DNA from: Streblospio benedicti
Taxonomy: Eukaryota > Annelida > Polychaeta > Spionida > Spionidae
Length of the DNA: 64,000 nt
NCBI GenBank assembly: GCA_019095985.1
Contig: CM032661.1
Location: forward strand, 27,987,909 to 28,051,908
Direction of reading: 5' to 3'
A model generated the notes under the pieces. It had not been told where the DNA came from, made no database searches, and was given only the letters and a program-made list of their open reading frames with translations. The stretch's first letter is position 1. Each line of letters starts with the position of its first letter. Positions 32,698-45,289 of the stretch are shown here, one piece after another. The translations under genes were made by a program, and so were the position numbers.

Positions 32698-35600
32698 TCA
32701 CATGTTTTTTAAATAAGCATCTCGCTCCCTTGCAAAGTCAGATTCCAGGTTTTTAGAAATGTCGATGTCTTTGAGAGGATCAAATTCAGTTTGTTCCTTT
32801 AAGCTAGAAAACCAGTCCACAAATTCCTGTCCAAGAGCGTTCACCATGACGTCATCAGCCTAAAAGTAAAAACAAAATAACATGAAAAAAATATATACAT
32901 TCCACAAATGCTGACAATAAGATAACCGACCACTAGAAAAATGTTTTGTTTATATAGTTTTGTTGAAATACATCTTTCATCACGAAAAATGACAATCTAT
33001 TAGGCTTTTTCTTCATAAAAATTGGATAGAAAAGAACAAATCATCTTTAGTACACAACACATTTTTTTTATCTTGCCAATAAGACAAACCTATGGACACA
33101 TGGTTTATTTTGATTATAATACGATTTTGTTCACGAATAATTTCACTTCCGTTTACTCATTACTAATCAGAAAAAGTGAAACCAATAACAATGCATGTGC
33201 AAGTAGCAATACTGACCTTGAAAGCAGCATGACCTTCATGTACAGTGTACGGTACTTTTTCCTTGACATCGTCAACCCAAGCAGCAGGTGGACATTCTAG
33301 TTTGTTCTTAACGCCATCTAGTCCTGCAGCAATAGTAGCCGCAAATATCAAATACGGGTTCGCAGAACCCCCAGAAAACCTGTTCTCAATATAAGTGCCT
33401 GCTTTGCCAGTATTCTTAACGCGGATGGAAGCAAACCGATCATCGATGCCCCAATTGATGGAATCCGGAGCCCAAGGAGCGTGCATCCTGCGGTAGCAGT
33501 TCACCGTGGGACTTCCCAGAAAGGACAGAGCGGGCGAGTGCTTCAGCAAACCAGCTATCCAATGCTTGGCAAAATCAGATAGATTATCGTCCCTGCTGTC
33601 ATCGAAGAAAGCATTCTCCCCATCTTTCCAAATGGAATGACTGAAATGCTGACCGTTGCCCACGGTCGGGTACGGCTTGGACATAAAGGTGGCGTTGAGC
33701 TTTTGCCTGCGCACGATTTCTCTTGCTGCCTGCTTGAAGTTGAACATCTGGTCGGGACTGTCCATGCCGTGTTTCGGGGCCAGCACCATCTCCACCTGGC
33801 CCACGGAATACTCAGTCTGGTACGTCTCCACGTCAATGCCGCTCTCGGCCAGCAGCCTGTCCATGTCGTACAGCAGGGCCTCCAGCTGGGACAGGCGGTT
33901 GGTGGTGGCGAAGTCATACTCGTCCCACAGCACCGACCAGTCTTCAGACAGTAGCATAAACTCAGCCTGAAATGTAACGGTGGTTTATTAGTGGCGAATA
34001 TAAAGCTTGTTCATTAAGCCATCATTTTGAAAACTATGACTCGAATAGTTGAGTTGAATTTTTCACATTCTGTGTCTTAATTCTGACCATAAATGTTTGG
34101 GATAGGTCTGACAAACCTACTATAGATTTACATGATAGTCATTGCTAGTGTGATACAGTGATATGTAGATCTAATGTGCATATTGTAAATATATAATTAA
34201 GTTGATGAGGTTATGTGGATGTTTTGAAATCACTGGAACAAACGGCAGTAAATATATAGTCATCTAGCTGTCGACTCTGGTAGCGTAAATGCAATAATCT
34301 GCGTGTATATTTCTCTAAGATGGGATGGTTTGGATGGTTGTGGTTTGGCTATAGTTAACAATATGATAATCAACAATGAGAGTAACCTCATTGATTGACT
34401 TGAATGGAACCACGCAGCTCTTGCAGTAGACGGCAAAGTGATGTCTCAAGACTATGAAATCTTAAATGTAGCAATACACGTAAATATACCTATATCCTAT
34501 ACTTCAATTTGACGGGTATTCTAGAGAGATTGGGATTTACTCATTGAACGGGTATTTTGTTATAAGAGTACTGTGTGGTTTGGGTGAATAAAGTTCAAAC
34601 AATTGTGCCCATTAGTTCCGATCGTCAATTGTGGTAGGATTGACCATCTTTTAAGAATGTTTGGGTATTTTATTTCAAGTGCAACACAGTTGAATATAAT
34701 AGTCTAGAACAATGAACAAACTGGTGAAAAATAGTTCATACAAGTATGCCATTCTATTACACAACATGTTTCCGTCATAAATTGTCTGAGTATTAGCAGA
34801 ACATTTTTGTATTGATTTCCCTGTTTTCTATCACTGATTTTTATCGAGGAACGCTCTCATATGTTGTATACATTGTGAACATTAGAACTGTGAACACATG
34901 CTAAACTTTTCGTCAATAGATTTTATATGCATATTGTCGATCGTTTTTTTTTAGTGTACAAAGTATCTGCTAAATTTTAGAGTCTAAATAAAAAGTTTAG
35001 TGATAACAACATCACTTGAATATTGGCATGTATGAAGCAATTCATGATGCATTTGATTAGGGAGTAAACTATAGATGATCTATGTATGTCAACATGTGAA
35101 TATCAAAAGGCTACAGTGTGAAAATAAACTCTACCATTTTCATGCTTGCCTGTATTCTTTTACAGGCCAACATTCATTATCTAATAACCACACGACACTC
35201 ATCGGTGCATACGTAGAACCCAGAACTCTCACTCGTCCAGACTGGCTTCTGCCCTTTTCTGAGATGTTAAAATAAGTGGCGACCATAATTTTGGTTCCGT
35301 CCTCTTTAGCACAAATGAATTCGCCGGTCTCCCGTTTTCAAAGCTGCATGTACTTAGTATTGCAGAAGACCCTCTCTATGAAGACCACCCGTGTGACTAT
35401 CCCCGAGGGGTCTCTCTGGATAGATATTATCTTTATAGAGGTTCATGGTAGGTTGCTTAGTTTGTTTTGGATCACCACGAATTTTCTTATATGACTTATA
35501 TAATGATATAATGGAGGTGATCTTAATTCAGAGTTTCTACTGTAGACCTACATATTGCTTATGAAGGTTTGGATCGCGGCAAATGTGTTTTTTATGGAGG

Positions 35601-37478
35601 TGTTCTTCAGTGGAGTTTCCTCTGTACCTCGTATCCGGAGTAGACAGTGTAGCCGAGTGTGGCGAGTGCCTCCACCTGCCTCCTGGCGATGGTGCGTGTG
35701 GATGCACCCTGCTGGCCCGGCTTGTCCAGCAACGAGTTCTCACACAGAAACTCGCCCACCTGGAACACGAGGGGATACGTATACATTATGTACTTGGGAG
35801 AAAAAAGAGCAAAAAAATGAAAAATAAAAAGGAGAAAACAAAAACGTTTGGTGCTTAGTCGTCATTTAAGTAACAGGTTTCTTTCTGTGTATATTCATAT
35901 CTATTTTGAACATCATGCATGTAGGATAGGCATATTCATGGTTTCAAATGGCAATTGAATGATGAGGCAATTGTGCTGATGTTTTCAAGTATAACGTATG
36001 ATGCATCACGAATGACCTCGTTAGATACAATGATTTATGCATTACTAATGAATGACTTAGATAGAATGATATATTGCCCAGTAGATAAATAACGGCATTT
36101 CAAATCATTTACTTGTATTCACATATATCACTATGAAATTGCAATTGATATGTGTGAGTAGCATATGAAGTTTATTGAGGACATACCCAGCGAGATTGTA
36201 GACAAGTTTGAATTCATTAACAAGTATCAAGAAGAAAAAAACAGTAGCGGTGCCTTAAACTTGCCGTCTGCCGCCCATGGCAGAGCGTGGAATGTTCCGG
36301 GCTGTGGGCGGATCGCGATGTTGCCATAAGCATAGGGCAACACGGCTGGGATCTGCGACCTGGGTCCCATCGCAATGGCGCCTAGAACATGTGGAAAGAA
36401 GAACGAGGGGACTTTATACAACTTAATATGGTAGATGGAACGACATACAATGTAGTTGACAAAAGTGTCATGTGATTGACGTGAACAACGCATCTCAATT
36501 AGCATATTACAATTACAGTGGAAACCTAATGATGACAGGACAATGACTCTGATGATGCCTAATAACGTGCATGTGTATGGATGATAGGCTATAAAACCCA
36601 TAAATTTGCATTCATGAGAAATATATTGTGGGATTTGACAACGAGCTTGGAGTGTCAATCGTGAAATTGAGCATGCTGACGTCTGATTTACCCGAACTAA
36701 GTGAGGGTAAATCAGACGTCAGCATGCTCAATTTCACGATTGACACGACAATTGAGTGGTCAAATACCATTCTATCATGACTAAAATCCACACTAAACGA
36801 GTGTATGATTCGTTTTATTTTAAAATAAATCATATTATAACGTTCTCATTGCCATTTTGACCATGCGACGTCAGCGGGTGTATAGAAAATGTGACGGTAC
36901 TAGTCTAGTTTAGACTAGTGCCGTGGTGTGGTGATGTCGTAGCGTGCAATAAATCACCGGAACGTGCAGTTAATCGTATAATTGAGCACGCTGGTCGACC
37001 AATCAGTGTGGGTTATTGGCGGAGATTTTTGCACGGAATGATAGAAATACATATTAGCTATCTGCTAAAGAACAGTCAATAATTTTCGTTTAAAAATGTA
37101 TAGACTGCACTTTGAACAATTTATCGTCAGAATATTAAAAAAAGGCCTACGATTACACACCTTCACATCAATCATAAAGCATACGCAGTTCAAGTGACAT
37201 ACCTTCAATTACTTAGTAGAATTACATTGCCATTATACCACTAAGCAATGGTAATTACACGTCAGAAGTGCATTATGAATACTCTACTGTTATTACTAGA
37301 CAAGACGGATCGCACCTTCCCATATCTGCGGGCCGTCGGGCAGGTACTTGAGCAGATGTCGTCTGGGCACGCTCTTGCACTTGCCGATGCCGTGGACGTC
37401 TGCAAACGTGAAGCGAACGAAGTCAAATCCAGCGCACTCCTTCAGAAGGCGCTCACGTGTTTCTTCTGACGAGGACAT
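32698..37478 (-). CDS. LGSN: Lengsin / type-I glutamine synthetase-like protein, complete, 444 aa
   Basis: Exons (minus): 37316-37478, 36254-36381, 35628-35759, 33217-33966, 32698-32859; total 1335 bases, all phases close, ATG at 37478, stop TGA at 32698-32700. It is the GS-I fold seen in animal lengsin. The N-terminal beta-grasp contains FDFVRFTFADVHGIGK. Metal-ligand motif E-x-E-F is at residues 141-144. VEMVLAPKHG corresponds to the second metal-binding Glu region. ATFMSKPYPTVGNGQHFSHS is the MPKP/G-x-H nucleotide and metal loop. DDRFASIRV and YIENRFSGGSANPYL are the substrate and phosphate-binding segment near the C-terminus. Most active-site motifs are present in altered form; vertebrate lengsin is a lens protein reported to lack GS activity. 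Catalysis here is therefore undecided. Introns argue against bacterial contamination. The junction 36254/36253 needs a GC donor (see findings). Confidence 0.9.
35210..35624. mobile_element. TA-flanked Tigger/pogo-like MITE copy (possibly nested) ending at a lengsin splice donor
   Basis: The right end GGAGTTTCCTCTG|TA reads inward as CAGAGGAAACTCC, like the CAGTGAAACCTC ends of the copy at 54890-55040. A second end-like segment, GAGTTTCTACTGTA, lies at about 35537-35550. The left end (TA|CGTAGAACCCAG, about 35209) is weak. It falls within the intron 33967-35627. Confidence 0.5.
36652..36746. repeat. Perfect 42-bp-arm palindrome with 11-base loop
   Basis: Left arm 36652-36693 starts GTGTCAATCGTGAAATTG; right arm 36705-36746 is its exact reverse complement; the loop is GAACTAAGTGA. 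It lies in the first coding intron of the lengsin-like gene (36382-37315). Looser inverse similarity continues outside (TCATGA at 36613 and 36775). No coding content. Confidence 0.97.
36894..36924. repeat. Short hairpin, 14-base arms
   Basis: ACGGTACTAGTCTA, GTT, TAGACTAGTGCCGT: 13 of 14 arm bases pair. It lies 150 bases beyond the larger palindrome in the same intron. Confidence 0.85.
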
Positions 37479-37845
37479 TGTGTCTGGTTTATGCTGGAAA
37501 ATATTTAATATATAGTGTATGCGTTGCTATTAAGTACCTCGAATTATTAACAACTATCAAGATACGTGGTGTGTAGCCGTGAGATATGAAGATGTATGCA
37601 TATGCATTTACATTTTCTTCTGGGTCTTTATTTTGAATATGGAAAGTATATGCCGCTGAAAGGGTTTAAAAAGGCTTCGACAATCATAAGTCCTAACGCT
37701 GCAAAAATACTGACAAAACTTCCCACCACCAAATTGTCCAACCACTGGCAATTCGTCCAGAAAACGTCCAGAAATCCACCGGCAATTCTGTCACACCGGC
37801 AAAACGCCCAGAAGCCACTTGCAACTAGTGGTATTTGTTCATACA

Positions 37846-37950
37846 AGTCCTTCGTGGTTCAGTGACCAATTGGACAAATCCTACATAATCCTTCATGGTT
37901 CAGTGGACAATTTGACAAATCCTTCACATGGTTCAGTGAGCGATTGAACA
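37846..37950. repeat. Three-copy degenerate tandem repeat of about 37 bases
   Basis: Units share TCCTTCRTGGTTCAGTG followed by ACAAATTGGACAAA-like text. It lies in the 5' intron of the lengsin-like gene. Confidence 0.75.
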
Positions 37951-39094
37951 TTCATTTGCATTGTCTCTACCCATAGACAAAAGAATTCATTGGAAGTTGC
38001 ATTCCGTTAAGGTATTTCAATTCCAAACTTGCAAATCCGTACTTTTTTAAACATACGAAATGTGGCTAATAGGGCTGTTCCTTTTGAAGCCAACAGGTTC
38101 TTTTTATCTCCGTTTTAATCCGTTGACATTAAAAGGGGCCTGTTTGCTTGATATTTTAATAGTTTCAAAAAGAATACAATCTCAATATTTAGAACTTTTT
38201 ATTCGATGTTGCATGGTAAGCGGGAAAAAAATATTTATTATGCTTGTAATTTACTTTTTTACTTAAAAAATCTAGCCTTGTGTGTAGGGTTAAATAACCT
38301 TATATTGATGCGTCCGTCTAACTGTGGATTGTGAACCATAAACCCGTCAAATATAAATATTCAGCGCAGCCTTGGAGCTTCATTTCACTTGTATCATAAA
38401 GTAGGACCTCAGTGGTTAACTGTCCGTCAGTCGGCGTGGTTGACGCAAAGGTGCCTAGGGTAGATATATGTGGTTTTCGCGTATTGTATATTGTTAATTC
38501 GTTGGATTAGTTCATTTGTTTCGCCAACATGGCATAACCATTAAATTTGCAACACATACAAAATAATATCGCTTCAAACATAAAATAATGCAACATAAAA
38601 TAAAACATTATATACAAGTTGGATGTTGACAATATGGCTAATTAGGGCTTAATAGAACTATATATTCTATTAGACACTGGGCTAATTAAGTATTTTGCAT
38701 TCTTCTATATGCATATCCAGGTGCCTTATTTGTATGGACACCTATATGTATCATGATTTATATATAACTTAAGAAACCTAAACAAGTGACAGTGGTTATC
38801 CGTGGGGACACAAGAAAAACTCTCACACAACATTCACAGGTGTGACAGTATACAATAGTAGGGCCTAGGCACGCCCTGTAAACTAAGATAGCTCACCGAA
38901 AAGAACAAAATACATTGAACGATCATAAAGCGATCTAGTAAAAAACCAACGCAAGCATAATAAGACATATTGAACGATTGTATGTTTAACAACGCTATAG
39001 TAGCACACAAAAATAAAGAAGAGAAATATATGTGCAATACGTAAACAACTACCACTACGATCAGTCATATTTACAAATAAAATAAAACACTCAC

Positions 39095-39190
39095 CTTAGA
39101 ATCCAGGTTTTTACAGCAACGGCAGTCCACAATAGTTTTGTCACTGGTCAGCTTGCGGACTAATAATCAAGATCAAGATCACGATAAAAC
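39095..39190 (-). other. Probable 5' untranslated exon of the lengsin-like gene
   Basis: On the minus strand a very strong donor AAG|GTGAGTG lies at 39095/39094. A matching acceptor TTTCCAG stands just before CATAAACCAGACACAATG at 37491, so a non-coding first exon would splice to the ATG exon. The 5' limit of the exon is not determined. Confidence 0.5.
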
Positions 39191-39199
39191 CGGACGGAT

Positions 39200-40380
39200 A
39201 AAACATGAAATATAGCAGACGATATTCTGCTACCAAACATAAGCCAAGCTATGCAGTACATTAACGAGTTCCCGATAGAGAGACATGCATAGTAAGCACA
39301 CAGCCAGACATTATGTAATGAAGTAGGGCACTATATATCGCAAGGCCTTTACGTACGGGTTATTTTGTTCAGCAAAAATAGTCTAAATGATTTTTCACTT
39401 CAATTTTAATAATGAGCCGAAACATGCCCATTTGTATGTTCAGGGGACCACTTTTTATGTGTCATACGTGCGAAAATCACCGAACAACGATTAACATGTA
39501 TATGGACCCCCTATATGTATATGACATGTATACGAAATGGTACGTGATGACATCATTATATCTTTCTGGATGATACTTTACAAAAATGCATTATCAGGGT
39601 ACTTCAGCCGTGTTTTTCGTCTCACAAATGTATCCACGTTGTGCATTGCAAAACCTTGTAAGCAGCATAAAATTACCATGTTCTGAACATTCTGATTTCG
39701 TAAAAGGTACAAATGCATCCTCACTGTCATATACTGAGCATATGCTTCGTGATCTGGTTTATGAGTATGTATCTGTTATTGTTACTACACTATTAGGAAT
39801 ATGCTAGCATGGTGCTTACATGCATCATTTTGGTCCACAAAATTTATATACTCTATTTCATATGTCAAAATACTGCTGTTATTGAGTGAAGGCGTTGTCA
39901 GAAAAGAAAACATTTCTACTTGAATTTATGACGTTCATACGTGAATATAAATGCTTCAAAAATGGTCCACAAAATCAGCAATGCACAACTTTGATGCATT
40001 TGCAAGACTCAGAAACGCAGTTGTTTGTGAAAAATTGTAATAAATTTAAAGAGGTTACCTACTATTACTCTATGTTGATGTTAGCCTGATGTTAGAGAAT
40101 GTCAATTGGCTCCATGAGAAAAATGTCAAATAGGATCCTACTTAATGGTTTAGTAGGGACGTACCTGCCACCGTTTAGGAGTAGCTTTTCAGGTCTACAG
40201 GTATAGCAATTGGTCCACGTGCACATATATTCTTTAATTAGTATGGAAATTGGCCCACGTTTTTTTAAATTTGAAACAGAAACGACCCTGAACCTCATGT
40301 TCTCCAGCTCAATTTCCAGCTACTTGATCATGAAAAAAGTTATATTTCCACTTTGATACTACGTTGAAATTATGTCTTGC
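39200..40380. other. Spacer upstream of the lengsin-like gene
   Basis: AT-rich, no gene supported; presumably holds the promoter. Confidence 0.4.
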
Positions 40381-40389
40381 TTGTTTTGA

Positions 40390-40646
<257 letters not shown>

Positions 40647-40654
40647 ACTTGTAA

Positions 40655-40915
40655 GTACAGTTGATGCATCTGAAGGCTTTGCATTGATCAGTGGTTGATA
40701 TGCTACTGCTGACCTGGGATGAATGGTAATACCTTGCTCATTACACTTAAATATCGGATATCCCTTATACTCTGGTATTTCCCCCGTGATGCCTGCTGCA
40801 CTGGAGTAGGAACGAATAGCATCTTCTGCAAAGGCAGCAAGAAGTGGGTGCACCCCGGGGGTGCACACGAAATACAGTGAGCTAAAACACCTGAAAGAGG
40901 ACCCAAATTCCAAGT
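40655..40915 (-). other. Unrecognised open fragment beside the (AT)n tract
   Basis: The minus strand reads for about 85 codons without a stop ([18 protein letters not shown], then [17 protein letters not shown]). It has a plausible protein-like composition but no splice signals I trust, and it is flanked by an (AT)n array and a dispersed repeat. It may be a transposon relic or a stray exon. Confidence 0.25.
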
Positions 40916-40923
40916 GCAGACCA

Positions 40924-40962
40924 CTGACAGGTCCAGGTTTTCAGAAAAGGGGTGATTTTTCT
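40924..40962 (+). repeat. Dispersed GGCAGATCCAGG-type repeat, short copy
   Basis: CTGACAGGTCCAGGTTTTCA then GAAAAGGGG; matches the head of the repeat at 1831. Confidence 0.45.
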
Positions 40963-43900
40963 GTAGTTCTCACACAATTCATCAGTGATTGTTTAGATAA
41001 TTGAAATTCTCCAAGTACATTCACGTATGCACAACCAAAATGCATGATTCATGCGTTTACTAGAATTGTAAGCAGTGTGACCGCTCTTTTGAGCAAGAAA
41101 TGCCTTCTAAATAGTGCTCATGCTTGATATGATTTATCCCATGAAAGATGCGGTTTACAATAAAATCAACTTAATAATCATTTGTCTTTTGCCCCCATGG
41201 CATGACTAATTTCACCGACCAGATAAAAGTAATCATGCCTCGCATGTCACAGCCGGGAAGTTATTTTACATGAATCTTCCATGTAGAAACAATAAGATGA
41301 TATCACATATAAATTATTTACAAATTAGAGTTGTAGATTTTGAGCAATGAAGATGTTATTTTGTGAGTCACGGCATCACAGGATACAGCCACATGATCAA
41401 GTAATTGGAACGTCATCACATTTCATTCATTAAAACTAAAGGGGCTATTAGTGTTTGTATCCAACTACTGTCAAATGAGGATTTTTTGTGAAAAATTGAT
41501 GCTATAACCGGCGGCGGATTCAGTCGGATCCCTTCAGGCCTATACATGATACATGATTTTGATCCACCTGGCCTTACAGTCAACATTATATCTTGCTTCT
41601 GCAGCAATAACATCTTTACATACAGATATCCTAATGAGAACATCACCCCCCCCTTGTGCCATTCATCACGTGTAATATTGTGCGCGTATTAACATGTTTA
41701 CAGTGGCTATGTAAGTTATCTTCAAATGTATATCTCTTAGTGAACTATCATTGCATTTATTTAATTCCTTGACCATAAAAACCGAGTAAATGATATACAT
41801 ATTATCATTCTATGTTGTATATTATGGGAGTTAGAGCCAATGTATGTATGCTGGCGGCCATCTTAGCAGCCATTTTGAATAGCGAGAAATGCTACAGGGT
41901 GCCAAAAGTCCACCCGGACAATTTGTGATCCCAAAACACCTTACTATAAGAGGATCAAATGAGAAAAACTATAATTGACAAAACAAAAAGGGTAGCGCTA
42001 CCTACCACCCTGATTTTATTATTGATGGAATGGGTAAATCAGCAGAAAAATCTATTCAGGAAACTGGTTTATGATGGGTGAAAAACAAACTAATGACAAA
42101 TACTTGAGTAACGAATAGCTATTTAATCAACTGGAACCTTTCCATGGTTTGTTACGGGGTGCTGCTCTATTTTTTTTTATTTTTTTTTACAATTTGTTAC
42201 AATAAGAGTTATTTATTTTCAATATAGAATTTCATAAATTTCAAGTACATGCATACACACATACATTTTCCAACAATGAATGAGGCGGATGAATGCCATG
42301 TTAATCATGTACAGTTTTTTTGTTTTTTGTGTTTTTTTTTGTTTGTTTTAGGCTTTATTCTTTCTGAGATGTGTCCCATCCAGTCCATAATGCAATCGCC
42401 CTACTGTCAATTTTAACTAAAATGTTCTCTTCTACGCCTGTGAGCAGTGAATTTTATTTAGAGTGTGCGTTTTACTCTGTGTGTACTGAGCAGGCGAATA
42501 GCACTGATAGTGAGCTAAACAAACAGGTACTACTTTGTGTGGAGTAGTATGTATTATGTACCACATTTTCATCATTCAGAGCAGCCTGGATTAAATTATT
42601 GGGTCATATTATGTTAAATGTGAAGCGAACCAGTTTGTTTTAAATTCTTACCAGGGACTATAATCGTGAATATAATTGTATGTTGCATCTTCAGGATAAT
42701 ATGGATTTTACTCTATGTGTTATTTTCATTTCCAAGTCTAAAAACGTGCTCTAGTAGTTTTGAGATGTGCCAATGTCAATATTAGGCCTCTGAAATTCCA
42801 AGTCCATAACATAGAGCGGAAGGGATAAGTAAATATTTTGCTTTGAGAACAGCATACATTACGTTTGTTATAATTTTAACATGTAGAATTGAAACGTTTT
42901 ATGATAAATAGAAATACGCAATATATGCGTTATATGGGGAATGCGCTTATTATGTAATGATCACTTATAATATAACGTACATGTCAATCTACACATACGT
43001 GCACGCGTAACGCTTTAAATCTTGACAGATTACCATACTTTTGTGTTATTAAAAGTTCATAAGCTAAAAATTAGTGTATGTGTGTGGTGGTGTGTGTGGG
43101 TGGGGTGGGGTGGGGGGATGTTAAATAGGGGCGCGACTGGAGCAGTCACTATGTTAACCAAACGTATTTGGCATCGGGGCATCGAGACGCGAAGCGTCGA
43201 GCTGACGCTCTCGTGTCTCGAGGCCAAATACATCTGGTTATCACTGTGTGCATATAAAACCCATCTAGATCTACGTTTGTTGAAGGGGCAACGAGCCATA
43301 GCATCACGGTTTGCCAATATTCTATAAACCACACACAAACTAATGAAAGTACAATTTTCCATGCATGTTCACGTGTTGCTTTCTAATTTTTATCACCGCT
43401 GATCTCATTAATTGGCCCAAACGAAATGGCCTTCGATTGAAATGGCATTAGTATGTAAAATAGTATTCACTAGTATACATATTACAGCACGTCAGCCATG
43501 GTTGTAAAATTGGATTCTAAAACAGATTCCCAATACATCACTGGGTAATTTCCTTTATTTTACAACACATTCAATGGTATTTTTCTTGGATTATCATACT
43601 CTATAACTGCCGCATAACCCAGAGATTGTTATCACCCCTGTACGAACTGACCGGTTACTCTAATTGTCAGTCACGTTGCCATTAATTTCTAAGAAATAAA
43701 ATGGCAACTACGTACTGTGTTTAGCTTACGAAGTTAATTTTAAAGGAGGTGTTACTGTAGATGCTGGAACTAAGGTGATTTATGTGAACAATATAGGTTT
43801 GTGCATTTATTCAATAAATAACATGCTAATGATCATTAATATGATGTTTAAACGCAATGTATGATAAATCAAAAACCAGATTCGTGCGAAATATGCGGCT

Positions 43901-45289
43901 CACGCATTTATCTTATCTGACTCATCTCGTCGAATGAGTTAAGCTTTCTTGCTTTCGCCATATACATTACACAGTACGACGATTAACTAAATTAATCAGT
44001 AGTTAGAAGGCCAAACTAATGTGACAGTGATGGAAATGTTTGTTTTTGCTTTGAGTCTGTTCTTATTAATTTATTCAGCAACTAAAGAAGAAGAAACACA
44101 CCGACAAATTCCTACCTGTAAAAAATCATAAAAATCGAATTAACAGTAGGCCTATTCTTTGTCCATGTAGGAAATGCCACATGCTCACACCACTTCCTAC
44201 GGGGTTTAGCCCACCACATGTCCAGGGTTTATTTAAAAACAATCCCACAGACTGTGTGAGACTAAAGATGGCGAACATAATGTAGCTAGCGAGGCTAACA
44301 CATTGCTCAGCTAAACATTTAAAACCATGTACGAACATAGGCAGAATATATGAGTCATGTCTGACTGTACTAATTAAGATCTGTACAAGTTTTCCTTCAA
44401 TGAGACCACTTTTAAATCTTCCATATGCGCGTATCCATGGATTGAACTGAATACCAAGGCTTGGTATTTTTTGTTGTCCACGCGTATATTTTTTACAAGC
44501 AAGGTTTTACACCATATTTTTGATAAAAAATATGGTAAAGTTTCCTGAAGAAAGAAAGGACCTTAACCCTATAATGGTTTTGAAATGTTATCATGTACTA
44601 GTAGCCTACACGTTTAGTCTTCATGGAAACATATCTTTGTATTGGGGTAGAGTAGAAGAAAACTGTTCCAATTGAACGACAATTTACTCAACACTTTATT
44701 CCTTGTTTATTACATTCATCAAATTGCATCATGGCTATTATTTTATTTGATATCATACATTTAAAATGTATAGGTTTTACACCTCAGTTTATAAACTTCA
44801 TGTAAATTGACTAGTTTCCCGTAGTTTTGAAGAGCTAAAACGCTAAGCGCCTGGGGCTTTGAAGTACAAGTAATTTAAATGTTCTACTCTTCAGTAGGTG
44901 CATTGGGTATATATGTCAGTAGTGTACTATGCTTTAGTTCAACATTACACATGATATTACAAACGATTAATACCATAACACTGAAATTATAATCATTGCA
45001 GATAGTGATAGACGCACACACACCAATTTGGACTTCTTTGGACTACTAATCCGCAAATATTGGTACTAACAAATGTTATAACTTGATGGGATTAATACAA
45101 TTATATGTACACTACAATAAACCTATTCAAAAACAGTGTTCGTGAAGTCTGTAGAAACCTTCTAACGGAATCGAAACCAAATATCATAATTCTCACGAAC
45201 CAATTCAGGATACTGCAGAAATGTGAGTCATTCCACAGCAGACGACTTCTTGACAAGTTGTTTGCCAAAGTTAGCGAATTTACCAGGAA
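40963..45289. other. Spacer before the four-module gene
   Basis: AT-rich. An imperfect hairpin at about 43165-43235 (GTATTTGGC ... GCCAAATAC, with GAGACGCGA against CTCGTGTCTC inside) may be a small MITE. No gene supported. Confidence 0.5.

Noticed and set aside
32698-37478. Bacterial contamination or recent transfer of a type-I glutamine synthetase
   Set aside because: Four introns with coherent phases and a probable untranslated first exon; GS-I-like lengsins are known in animals.
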